This document shows, one piece after another, positions 1 through 8,791 of a DNA stretch of 12,184 nucleotides. The notes under the pieces were generated by a model. That model was given only the letters and a program-made list of their open reading frames with translations, was not told the origin of the DNA and searched no databases. The stretch's first letter is position 1, and each line of letters begins with the position of its first letter. Made by a program: the position numbers and the translations under genes. This stretch comes from Lindgomyces ingoldianus (Eukaryota; Ascomycota; Dothideomycetes; Pleosporales; Lindgomycetaceae), in assembly GCF_010093535.1 (NCBI RefSeq), contig NW_022985176.1, forward strand, positions 414,116 through 426,299, given 5' to 3'.

Positions 1-56
1 AGATTCTTTATAATGTATTTTTTATTACCTCTAGCTTCTTAAGGTTCTATTTACAC

Positions 57-335
57 TGTAACGGCGCAGGCAAGACAATGGGTCCGAATGCGGTATGAAT
101 CCACTCAGAGGCATATGGGAGTGCGTGGGGACTCAGAGACCTGGGAATACCAATGACACCTATAGGCCTTGTACGTAGGATATCAGAAAACTACCGAGCT
201 AGCTACGGGGGCGAGGTGCGACTAAATACATGAAGGAATAGGGGTACAGCAGGGGTCGGGGCCAGGTCGGGGTCGGGGCCGATACGGGGGCCTTCCGGGC
301 CATCCGAGATGGAACGATTCATGAGGATCGTTACA
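57..335. mobile_element. Probable solo LTR of a retrotransposon
   Basis: This 279-bp segment begins TGTAACGGCG and ends GATCGTTACA, so its termini form the inverted pair TGTAAC/GTTACA with the TG...CA ends typical of LTRs. The five bases before it are TACAC and the five after are TATAC. They differ by a single C-to-T change in a CpA context, as expected for a 5-bp target duplication touched by RIP. Its base composition is balanced and it keeps many CpA and TpG sites, in contrast with the AT-rich DNA that starts right after it. No internal coding domain or second LTR follows, so a solo LTR left by recombination is the simplest reading. The orientation is not determined. The 56 bases before it are AT-rich and show nothing. 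Confidence 0.55.
241..290 (+). repeat. G-run cluster, possible G-quadruplex, with a 12-bp direct repeat
   Basis: Six runs of at least four G occur at 241-244, 252-255, 258-261, 269-272, 275-278 and 286-290, separated by 2 to 8 bases. This meets the usual pattern for an intramolecular G-quadruplex on the plus strand. The word GGGGTCGGGGCC is repeated exactly at 252-263 and 269-280 (period 17). It lies inside the probable solo LTR, where it could influence transcription, but that role is inferred. Confidence 0.5.
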
Positions 336-2153
336 TATACAACAGACTATAACTATTAAGAAAAGGCTTTATAAAAACAATTTTATAGTTGTATAAGCAA
401 TATGCTAGTAATTAGTAAGCTGTAGTGTAGCTAAATACATCTTAGTACTAACAGTATTTAGATAGTAATTAAAGGTTTACTAATGCTTTAGTTTTACATG
501 TATTATTTAATAGTAAAGCTTACTTATCTTTAATTAAACATTTAATTTTATAAATAAAAGTTAAAAAGAACTTGTTTTTTTATGTTAAAATAAAAAGCAT
601 TTACTAAGATAAAAGTAATAGTAAAGAAATAAATGTCTTTTCAACCTGTTCTAGACTTCTTAATAAATAAGTAGATAAATAATTTAAGTGTTTTTAAACT
701 ATAGGCAATAAAAAAGCAGTATAATTTTAGTAGCCTTAGTAAACTCTTAATGCAGTTAATTATTAGGCTGTATAACTACTAAATATAGTCCTTTTTTCTA
801 TAGTGCGTTACGTTGTCTAATATTTAACTCTACTTTTTTATTACGCGCAGGCTAGTTTAATTATATAAGTAAAAGTAGTAAAAGTTTATAAGTAGTAGAA
901 TACTTACTAGGCTATATAATCTAATTTCTTTTTATATTTAGTTAAAGTTTAAAACAACATAACTATTTAATGCTAATAATATAATTTTATAAGCCTAGGT
1001 TTATAATTATAAAGGGGCAGTTTTAGATGCTTCTACTATTAATTTGCATGTGCAGGTAGATATACTAGTAAATAGAAACTTAGATTTAGTCTTAAAAACT
1101 TTTAACTATAACTTTAAAAAGTAAACATTAGATAAAGACATAAAAGCATTAAAATAAAAACTTAGCAGTTGTTAAATTAATAAATAGAAAACTATGTACA
1201 CTAGTATTAACTAAAAGATTTAATTAAACTTTAATGCCTTTTAAGCATAAAATAGTAGGGACTTAAAAATGTTTTTCTTTAAATAAGTGTAATAAGTTAA
1301 TATTTACTAGGTTATACTTATTTAAGCCTAAAATAAAAAGTTTTTTTAGGTGTTTTTATTTTTTATTTAAGAAAAATCTAAGTTATAATTATTTATATTT
1401 ATAAACTTTTCTTTAGATTTTTATTACTCTACCTTAATTTTTTATACTCTAGAGATAAGATAATTGCTAGTAAAATGTCTTAGTTTACTATAATTATAAT
1501 AGTTACTAGAAGTTGTTTGTCTTTTAGAAGCAGTTGTCTAGCTAGGTTATTAGTAGGTAGCTAGGGTAGATTAGGGTACTAACATAGGTGCAGGTTAGAG
1601 TGCACTAGAATAGTATACTGCCTTAGATGTATTACTAGAAACCTTCTAAGATTAATTTATAATAAGTCTAACATTAAAGTGTTAAGTGTAGTTAATAGTT
1701 TACTTTAAAATAGCAAAGGTGTTTTTTCTTTCTATATTATAAGCTATTAAGCAGGCTACTATTATCTTAAAAAAGCTCTTTTAAGTGTGTTTAAAACCTA
1801 AGTTTATTACTTTTAAGCTAGGCAGTATCTTTTTTTATAAGTAAAAGAACTATTTTAACTTTAATATAAACTTTTAAATAGTAGCACTAATAAAGTAAGC
1901 TTTAAAGGCAGAAAACACTTTTTTTTACTTATCTTTAAAGTTTAAAACACTTGTTCCACCTTTATCTCTTTATTACTAGTAATAAAGTAAGTTTATAAAA
2001 GCTTAATTATTTCTTTTATATTTTTAAACTAAAAGTTGTCTAATTTAGCTAGGTATTTAGGCTCTAGGTATTCCTTTGCAATACTAGCAGTATGTCTCTA
2101 TACTAACGCTATGCGTGCACGCTTACTCTAATAGTAATCTAAATTAATGTTAA
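336..2153. other. RIP-degraded AT-rich stretch, no intact gene
   Basis: The composition changes abruptly after the GC-richer island. The stretch is dominated by TA, CTA and TAG, has few CpA/TpG sites and is full of stop codons in all frames. It is most likely the remains of one or more transposable elements mutated by RIP. A plus-strand frame around 1005-1290 stays readable for a while with TAA/TAG at possible former Gln codons, and a minus-strand frame around 1367-1800 does the same (listed separately). No reverse transcriptase, integrase or helicase motif could be recognised here. Duplicate sequences for comparison are not in the window. Confidence 0.6.
1367..1800 (-). pseudogene. Degenerate reading frame of an unknown transposon protein
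   Basis: One minus-strand frame can be followed from about 1800 down to a TAA at 1367-1369, interrupted mostly by TAA/TAG codons of the kind RIP makes from CAA, CAG and TGG. The middle part (about 1585-1490) is rich in Ser, Thr, Pro and probable Gln, like a linker. The last part is strongly charged and Lys/Glu-rich, with VxKIKVE and KSKEKF, suggesting a C-terminal coiled region. This layout resembles the tail of some fungal DNA-binding proteins carried by transposons, but I do not recognise the family. The start is not identifiable. Antisense frames in RIP-mutated DNA can also look open, so the call is tentative. Confidence 0.25.
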
Positions 2154-3500
2154 TGTTGAATAGGCTCCGACAGCTAGCTGCTTATAGTATAAGCACTTAA
2201 GTAGCAAGAGTAAGAGTGGTGTACAGTGTGCACAGCGTATAAGGTAGGTAAAGTAAGGGCAACATGTTTCTAGTTCTATTGCTTTTGTCTTTCCTTTATA
2301 TATAAAAAAAGGGGGATATTTAGATGTTTACGCATAAAGGTTTACACACAAGCATTATATAACATAGATATATAATTCTACTTATGCGTAATTACTTATA
2401 TCTAGGCTGCAACACTGCTGCTATGTATAAACACTAGCAACTTTTTTTTTATCTAAAGAGTTGCCTTTTGTACGTGTTACCTCTCTTCTGTCTATGTAGG
2501 TCTATCTAATTATGTTCTACCTTTACTCTACCCTATTTATTAAGACTTGCCCCTAGTAATGCTGTGTGTTAGGATAGGCTAGTTATGCTCTATAAATAGC
2601 TTTTCTTTTCTTTATCTTTTACTGTACAATCCCCTAGCTCTTTTCTCTTTTTATATAGTGCTAGCAGTAATAGATCCTTATAATAAAAAAGATAAGTGTG
2701 TATAATATAAAAAATAAAAAAATAAAAAAAATAAGCCTTATATAAAGGTGTTGTTAGTCTAGTTAGTCTAGAGCATCTTTACGCATAGAATCTAGCTAGT
2801 CTACAGATGCTTCTATCTAAACAGAAAGGTAGTTAGTTAGGACTAATAATTAAAAAGCCTAATTTAGTGTTTTCTTTATATATGCATTTACTAAGTTATT
2901 TTTACTATTATTTTACTTTATTTTAGCAATTTTTTTTTTATATAATTTATAAAGTAACATAATGTTAATTATAAGTTACTTTTTACTAGTAGTGCTTAGC
3001 TTAATAAAGTAATTATATAAAAACTTTAAATCTATATAAATTACTACTAAGATTAGTAGTAGTTTAAGTGTTTATATAATTTACTATAAAGTTATACTAA
3101 AAGTAATTACATTATTAAACTTTTTAACTATTTTATATAGTTTACTAGTAAAGACACTTCTAGTTACTCTTTTACACTTAGTAGAATTCTAGTGTATAAT
3201 GTTGCCTAGTATTTTAAAGCAGTTACTTTGCTTTATATAGTTTTTATTACTTAATATAATTAAAAATTCTAGCTATAAGCTAAAGTTTTTATTATTAGTA
3301 AATAATCTATTTATAAAAATAAACAGCTTTACATAATTAAGCTATAATAGTAAAAAGGTAAGACTACACTTACTATTATCTATCTACTATTAAATTTATG
3401 CATTAAGTGTGTTAATATTATTATGTAAAAGGTTTATAGTTTATGCTGTAATAGATAAGTTAAATGCTGCCTCTAGTTAACATATAAATATAATGTATAC
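2154..3500. repeat. Long direct repeat, copy A (shorter, uninterrupted)
   Basis: This 1,347-bp unit starts TGTTGAATAGGCTC and ends ATAATGTATAC. It is followed immediately, head to tail, by copy B starting TGTTAAATAGGCTC at 3501. Blocks that match copy B are about 2154-2610 with 3501-3950, 2610-2675 with 4125-4217, 2685-3090 with 4845-5246, and 3090-3500 with 10175-10587. Differences are mainly C/T and G/A transitions, as RIP leaves. Near the end it reads CTAGTTAACA (inverse TGTTAACTAG), which loosely mirrors its start and may be a weak terminal inverted repeat. No coding capacity is visible. It may be a non-autonomous element or a long LTR; which one is unresolved. It also preserves the empty insertion site of the nested transposon at about 3080-3095. 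Confidence 0.8.
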
Positions 3501-4227
3501 TGTTAAATAGGCTCTGACAGCTAGCTGCTTATAGTATAAGCACTTAAGTAGCAAGAGTAAGAGTAGTGTATAGTGTGCACAGCGTACAAGGTAGGTAAAG
3601 TAAGAGTAACATGTTTCTAGTTCTATTACTCTTATCTTTTCTCTATATAGAGGAAAAAAGGGATATTTAGATGTTTATGCACAGAGGTTTACACACAAGC
3701 ATTATATAACATAGATATGTAGTCCTACTTGTGCATAATTACTTATATCTAGATTATAACACTACTACTGTGTATAGACACTAGCAACTTTTTTTTATAT
3801 CTAAAAAGTTACCTTCTGTACGCGTTACCTCTCTTCTGTCTGTGTAGGTCTATCTAATTACATTTTGCTTTTACTCTACTTTATTTATTAAAACTTGCCT
3901 TAGTAATGCTGTACATTAAGATAGGCTAGTTACACTATGTAAATAGCTTTATAAATAGTGTAAAGTGTTTTAAGCTATTATTATTTAGCCTTTATATGCT
4001 TACCTTATAAGTAATTTAGCAGTGTATAAACTGTTTTATGCAGAGTTTTATACTAGAATAGTGTAAGATCTTTGCGTAGGCAGGTGCGTAGGCAGGTGTA
4101 TATAATAAGGTCTTCTCTCTTTCTTTACTTTTTTTTCTTTATCCTTTACTTTCTAAGCCCTACTATATAATTCCCTAGCTCTTTTCTTTTTTTGTATAGT
4201 GCTAACAGTAACAGATACTCCTGCCTG

Positions 4228-4265
4228 CACACACACACACACACACACACACAGAGAGAGAGAGA
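4228..4265 (+). repeat. Compound microsatellite (CA)13(GA)6
   Basis: Thirteen CA units at 4228-4253 run directly into six GA units at 4254-4265, with no interruption. CpA is the preferred RIP target and nearly all CpA around it has been lost, so this pure run must have avoided RIP or expanded afterwards. Confidence 0.95.
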
Positions 4266-4739
4266 TGTCTCTCTAGCCTTCCTCCTCTACCTCTAGCGCT
4301 GTTAGTGCGGGCGTTTTTAACGTCCTTGTGCAGTCTTGCAGCCTAGGGCGCATCTGTGTTACCCTTCTAACTAGTTCTGCTACTAATTAGTAGTTTTTTT
4401 AGCATTTTAGCATAAATATATAGATCTTTTAGCTTTTCTACTTCTTTCTTATATAAAATGCTAATTATAAATAGGCTAAGAAGCAGCATGTAGCAGCTTT
4501 ACTATTCTATAATATTAATATTGTTTTACCTGCTAGCACTAATCTGCAGCTATAGGCAGCAAAGGTTATGTGTTATAAGGGGTACTTCTATGCAGTCTTA
4601 GTCTAGAGTTATAGTTAGGTTTTAGTAACTCTATGTACTTATTATTATAGCAGCACTACTAGTGCCTTTTTTTTTATTAAGTGTTATGTATTAGCTAACT
4701 TCTAGGCTAATACCTACGCCTTATGCGTATAGCAGAGCT

Positions 4740-4769
4740 GTGGTCTGCATTGTGACCACTATATATAAG
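4740..4769 (+). promoter_or_regulatory. Hairpin followed by a TATA-like box
   Basis: GTGGTC at 4740-4745 is the exact inverse of GACCAC at 4754-4759, giving a 6-bp stem with an 8-base loop. TATATAAG follows at 4762-4769. A short symmetric site in front of a TATA-like sequence inside a repeat could be an old element promoter, but no transcript start or gene follows clearly, and TATA-like words are common in this AT-rich DNA. Confidence 0.25.
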
Positions 4770-5241
4770 AGGTAGTAGCTTTTTTTTTTCTGTATACTAG
4801 ATAAATAAACTGTCTTCTTTATATATCTTTCTCTTCTAATCTTATAATAAGAAAAATAAGTGCGTATAATAAAAAAAAGAAAAGAAATAGGCCTTATATA
4901 AAAGCGTTGTTAGTCTAGTTAGTCTAGGGCATCTTTGTGCACAGAATCTAGCCAGTCCACAGATGCTTCTATCTAGACAGAGAGGCAGTTAGTTAGGACT
5001 AATAATTAAAGAGCTTAATTTAGTGTTTTTTTTATACATGCATTTACTAAGTTGTTTTTACTATTAATTTACTTTATTTTAGTAATTTCTCTTTTCTTGT
5101 ATAATTTATAAAGTAATATAATGTTAATTATAAGTTACTTTTTACTAGTAGTGCCTAGCTTAATAAGGTAATTATATAAAAACCTTAAATCTATGTAGAT
5201 TACTACTAGAATTAGTAGTAGTTTAAGCATTTATATAATTT

Positions 5242-5246
5242 ACTAT
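5242..5246. repeat. Target-site duplication, left (ACTAT)
   Basis: ACTAT occurs once in the uninterrupted copy A (...TTTACTATAAAGTTATAC...) and on both sides of the insertion in copy B, here and at 10170-10174. This fixes the insertion boundaries to the base. Confidence 0.9.
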
Positions 5247-5262
5247 TGTTAGATTAAAGCAC
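5247..5262 (+). repeat. Left terminal inverted repeat
   Basis: TGTTAGATTAAAGCAC. The inverse of the right end is TGTTAGATATGCGCAC. The first 8 bases are identical and GCAC matches again at bases 13-16. These are the expected transposase cleavage ends. Confidence 0.8.
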
Positions 5263-5416
5263 TGTTTCTAGGCTTCCTAAGATGAATAATAGGTTTAGAT
5301 ATAATGTATAGGATGATTAATTAATTGTATTGATTGTCTTAATTTATTAATCCTTTTTCTGCTCTACTCGTGTTGCTCAGCTTTTTGTTTTGCCGATCCG
5401 AGTCCCTCGCGCACTT

Positions 5417-5461
5417 GTACGGCGGACGATAAGCGGGTGAGGGGACAAAACTCAAACGAAA
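5417..5461 (+). repeat. Subterminal 45-bp inverted repeat, left copy
   Basis: These 45 bases, from GTACGGCGGACG to CTCAAACGAAA, are the exact inverse of 9910-9954. The block begins 170 bp inside the left end and its partner ends 215 bp inside the right end. TCGCGCA lies just outside both copies, after a short spacer of different length. It keeps several CpA sites that RIP would normally remove. It could be a transposase-binding site or a promoter element facing inward. Bases about 5340-5530 around it are GC-richer than the element body, and a 68-codon minus-strand open frame there shows no recognisable product. Confidence 0.92.
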
Positions 5462-5849
5462 ATCGCGAAAACACCACCACCATGTATCGCAGGCGCTTAT
5501 TAAGCAGCGTATGGCAATTAGGGTAATAAATATCACATTGTACAATAGTAATGTATAAATATAAGTAAGAAATATTATTAATCCTATCTTACAAGGCTAA
5601 TGTAGGCTATATAGGAGGGTATCCTACTGTTTAAGGACAGAGAAAATACATATAAAAGAAAAAAAGCTACTTTATATAAAAATAAAGGGCTTAGATATAA
5701 ACATCTTCTAATTAATTAAAGCTAACAAAGGTGTTACTAGACTAAATTAAATAGCCTAACCTTTTATTTTTTAGATACTTGCCCTTTTATTTATTCTTAT
5801 TCTTATCTCTCTTGTCTTTGTCTAACTTCTTCTAATAGTTATTATATAA

Positions 5850-7075
5850 AAGCTTGCTGTTGTTGCCCTTTAAACTACAAGTATTACTATAATTGTTATA
5901 AACACAGTTTAAGCAAGCACCTTACTACTAAGTATAGAGAGAAATACATCCTGCATAGTAAAAGAAGTCGCCTGTATAATTGTACGCAGCCTAGCAACGC
6001 TAGCAAGGAACCTAGTTATAGCTGCTACAAGTATAGATAATAATAGCTTTAAAGTAGCTCTAGCGCTAAAAGAGGATTTAATTAGCTAGGATAGTGCTAC
6101 AGCAGGTAACAAAAGAAGTATTAGGGGCGTTGTACAGAGAAATGCTAAATATGCAGATAGGAAAATTAGCAGCCTAGGTAATCTCTACACTCTAAAAAAA
6201 AGTAAGCATATACTTTAAATTATTATAAAAAAAAAAGTTTATATAGTAAAGTAAAAGACTTATAAGAGGTACTAGGTAATAACTAGATTAAAGATGTTAA
6301 CCTTCTTATACTGTGTGCCCTAGCGTAGGAAGGTTGTAGGAGGAGGATTAGCACTACTAGGAGCAAGAATAAGGATCTAAACATTTATAGAGGCGTTTAT
6401 TTAAAGGCAGGCATCTGCTTAGGCAAAGATAGCTGCATAAGCTTAAACATAGCTTATTACAAAAGCTAGAGAAGGGCTAATAGTTTAGTTATTAAAGGAG
6501 GCGTTATTAAAAGACATGTTTAGCTATATTTAGTAAAAAGTAAGGCTTAATACTAATTATATAGCAAAAAAATCTTATAGAAAGAGATGTTACCTTAAGT
6601 TGTTATACGTAGAGTTAAAGAAAAATAAAGAAGAGAAAGTTAAGTAAGAGTAGTTTATATGCACCTATATAAGCAGTACTTTCCCTGTAATGCCTACGCC
6701 TCTAACTGCCCTGCCTAATTGCTTAGCTTACTGTAAAATAATAAAAAGCGCTTATATAGTAGGTGCAAATAGTTAGATAAGGCCTTACTGCACTATAGAA
6801 TGCTATAAGCAGTAACAACAAATGTTTAATATTCACACATTTAAAGGGGATGCCTATTGTATAATAATATCTTGTTTAACGCTATAGAAGACTATAGAAA
6901 ATAACTAGCAGTAACATAATAATAAAGAATTATAAAAGACTATGTGTAAGCTAGAGAGAGCTAGAAAGGTAATCTAATCTTATATAATGTCTATCTTCTA
7001 ACGCTTTAAGCAAAGTCTGTATAGTACTAAATTCTTCTTATCTACAATGTTAAGATCTAGAAGTTTAAAAGAGTA
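5850..7075 (+). pseudogene. Decayed plus-strand gene of the transposon, function unknown
   Basis: Between the left end and about 7075 the plus strand has frames that read through long stretches with only TAA/TAG interruptions. In one frame, 5940-6180 and 6540-6900 are charged and protein-like, with features such as NNSFKVALALKEDL, KKSYRKRC, LKKNKEEKVK and TPLTALPN. The frame ends near TAA/TAG codons at about 7070-7080, just before a poly-T-rich spacer. A different frame near 5855-5950 has a Cys/His-leaning piece, HSLSKHLTTKYREKY, that recalls a C2H2 zinc finger. Frame changes could be introns or indels. It would converge on the minus-strand transposase and might be a DNA-binding accessory protein, but I do not recognise the family. 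Antisense frames here also look partly open, so strand and extent are uncertain. Confidence 0.35.
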
Positions 7076-7079
7076 AGTT

Positions 7080-7284
7080 TCCTAAATATCTAATACCTAA
7101 AATATTACATGCTTTCTTTTATATAAGGGCTTTTTCTTTACATAGTGTTGTAGCTTTAGCGTTTTTAACTTTTATTTAATTTATAAAAAGTTTTTTTTTA
7201 TACTTTTTTTTTTTTTTTAGTAGCTTTCTTTAAGTATAATTCTGTTTTAATAAAAGATAATTCTAAATTTTTACTACATAATAA
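7080..7284. other. AT-rich spacer between converging decayed genes
   Basis: This stretch is mainly AT-rich with long T runs at about 7190-7220. No frame remains readable. It separates the presumed 3' ends of the plus-strand and minus-strand transposon genes and probably held their termination regions. Confidence 0.4.
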
Positions 7285-7880
7285 CTACTTATCTAGGTGC
7301 TGCTTAAGCATAAGGTATATTATAGTTGTTTTAAAGTTAATTTTTTTAAAGAATCTACCCTCTAAAAGCTTTTTTATTATATAGAGCCTACTAGCACTTT
7401 TTAGAAGATCTATAACACTATCTTTCCTAATGTTTACAGCAATGTATAGAAGATTATTAGAGATGTTATTTATATTATATTGTACAATCTCTAGGAGAAG
7501 GTGTGTTTTAAGTAGGTTACTAGGCCCCTTAATTATAGTGTTTAAGATTTAGAGTTAAATCTTTTCTATTTCTTTATTAGTTTAGAAAAGACAGAAAAAG
7601 TATAACACATATAAAAGATATTATAGTCTGTAAACTTATTCTTTATTTAGGTACCTTTATTAATAATCTTCTATTATATAAGACAGACATGTAGAAAAAC
7701 TAGGAAGCTAGAAGACTAGCAAGCTATAGCTTAGGCAGTCTTTTAGATTAATTGTTGTTGTGCACTTTTTGTAATTATATAACCTATAGCTTTAGCAGAT
7801 AGAATAAAGACAGCCTTTTTAGCGTCTAGGGTGTTATTTAGAATAATAACATCTTTATTTTTTACTTTTTGTGTACTAGG
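7285..7880 (-). pseudogene. Decayed minus-strand coding segment downstream of the transposase
   Basis: From about 7880 a minus-strand frame reads KVKNKDVIILNNTLDAKK and onward, and stays open for about 45 codons before RIP-type stops. After about 7540 a second minus-strand frame reads about 85 codons without a stop, including KTHLLLEIVQYNINNISNNL and SVIDLLKSASRLYIIKKLLE, down to TAG at 7285-7287. The composition is helical and Leu/Ile/Lys-rich. It may be a separate small gene, or a 3' extension of the transposase transcript through a frameshift or further intron. I recognise no domain. The change of frame inside it is unexplained. Confidence 0.3.
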
Positions 7881-8173
7881 TAATAGCTAAAGAGAAGCAC
7901 AACAAGCTAGATAAAAGGTAAATAAAGAAAGATGCTAAGAATAAAGCTCTCCTATTTCTAAGTAGTATTTTAGAAGTAGTGTACTTATGTTGTACAACAA
8001 AAGAAAAGACTAAAGGAGGGACAAAACTTATGCTATAAGAGATAATAATATTTGTACAGCATAATATAGTGTAAATAGCTTAGTTATTACATATAAGTAA
8101 AAAAACTATACTATATCTAGATCTATTAATATCTTTAAGTTTTATATGTTAGTTTTAAGGTCTGCTTGTTAAA

Positions 8174-8235
8174 CTGCTTTAGAGTTAGGCTATATTTACT
8201 TAGTTTTTTAAATACTTATTATATAAAGTACTTAC
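8174..8235 (-). other. Predicted spliceosomal intron, 62 bp, in the transposase
   Basis: On the minus strand it begins GTAAGT (8235-8230), contains the branch-like CCTAACTC and ends AAAGCAG (8174). Length and signals are typical of filamentous fungi. The exon before it ends in frame after a Cys/Ser-rich segment. The reading frame downstream is too decayed to prove the join. Confidence 0.55.
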
Positions 8236-8745
8236 CTGCTAACTTCTTGCACCTACTAGAGCTAAGAGAAGAGAGAGCTGCGGCTAGAACTAATTCTCTA
8301 TATGGAATTGCGTCTGTCTCTGTAGGTGGAGGTAAACTTCTAGATAAGGTGTTATACGCTTAACAGGGAGAGACTGCGCTGCAGTTGCACTATTAAATCT
8401 AATAGACTTAAGCACACCTAGACACTAGTTAAGGGTGTTAGGGGGAAGATATCTATTAATCTCTTATTTACTAACGCTTTCCTTTATTATACAAAGCTAG
8501 TTACTATTAAAGGATACGCTCTAGTTCTAGATATAGCTTCTTAGATAGTAATAGAGCATAAATAGCTTTTTAATAACAGCGTTTTGCTAATTTAGCTGCT
8601 TCTAAATAGAGTAGGAATTTTAGAGTTATATAAAGTTATAGAGCTCTTTTTATAGATTTAGAATATACACTGCATATAGACTTATCTAGTCTGCTAAATT
8701 GTCCTTTAAGAACTGCCCTTATGTATAAAGGCTTATAAAGTAATT

Positions 8746-8791
8746 CTATATTAAGTTAGGCAATATAAAGCGCTGCGTATAAGAGACTTAC
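8746..8791 (-). other. Predicted spliceosomal intron, 46 bp, in the transposase core region
   Basis: On the minus strand it runs from GTAAGT (8791-8786) through GCCTAACTTA to ATATAG (8746). Reading across it fails. Removing it joins the segment with GQLLKGIIFY to NYFISLYT and DNLADQISLYAVYI, which continues the family pattern in phase 0. That restored continuity is good evidence that it is a real intron. Confidence 0.75.

Larger units (their letters stand above)
4217..4840. other. Segment present in repeat copy B but missing from copy A
   Basis: Copy A goes straight from GCTAGCAGTAATAGATCC into TTATAATAAAAAAG, while copy B has about 620 extra bases between the matching sequences. The segment is less AT-rich than its surroundings. 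It carries the CA/GA microsatellite at its left edge, a GC-richer patch at about 4280-4370, and a hairpin followed by TATATAAG near its right part. It could be part of the original repeat lost from copy A, or an insertion in copy B. No terminal inverted repeat or target duplication was found at its edges, so deletion from copy A is slightly favoured. Confidence 0.5.
3501..5246. repeat. Long direct repeat, copy B, left part (interrupted at 5246)
   Basis: This is the second head-to-tail copy of the 2154-3500 unit. It contains two segments absent from copy A: about 3950-4125 and about 4217-4840. The rest aligns throughout with transition-type differences. It stops being alignable exactly after ACTAT at 5242-5246, where the TGTTAGAT end of the nested transposon begins, and resumes after the transposon at 10175. 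Joined across the insertion, copy B is about 2.16 kb, against 1.35 kb for copy A. Either copy A lost two internal segments or copy B gained them. No open gene is visible. Confidence 0.8.

Noticed and set aside
336..2153. Starship captain (DUF3435 tyrosine recombinase) or RecQ-like helicase remnants
   Set aside because: I looked for their motifs in the readable fragments and saw none convincing.
5339..5545. 68-codon minus-strand open frame
   Set aside because: It spans the left subterminal GC-rich block and the 45-bp inverted repeat, which escaped mutation. It shows no family signature and no partner at the other end.
8166..8363. 65-codon plus-strand open frame
   Set aside because: It lies antisense to the transposase C-terminal exon and intron. 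The minus-strand reading (VKRITPYLEVYLHLQ and neighbours) follows the family pattern, so this frame is a shadow.
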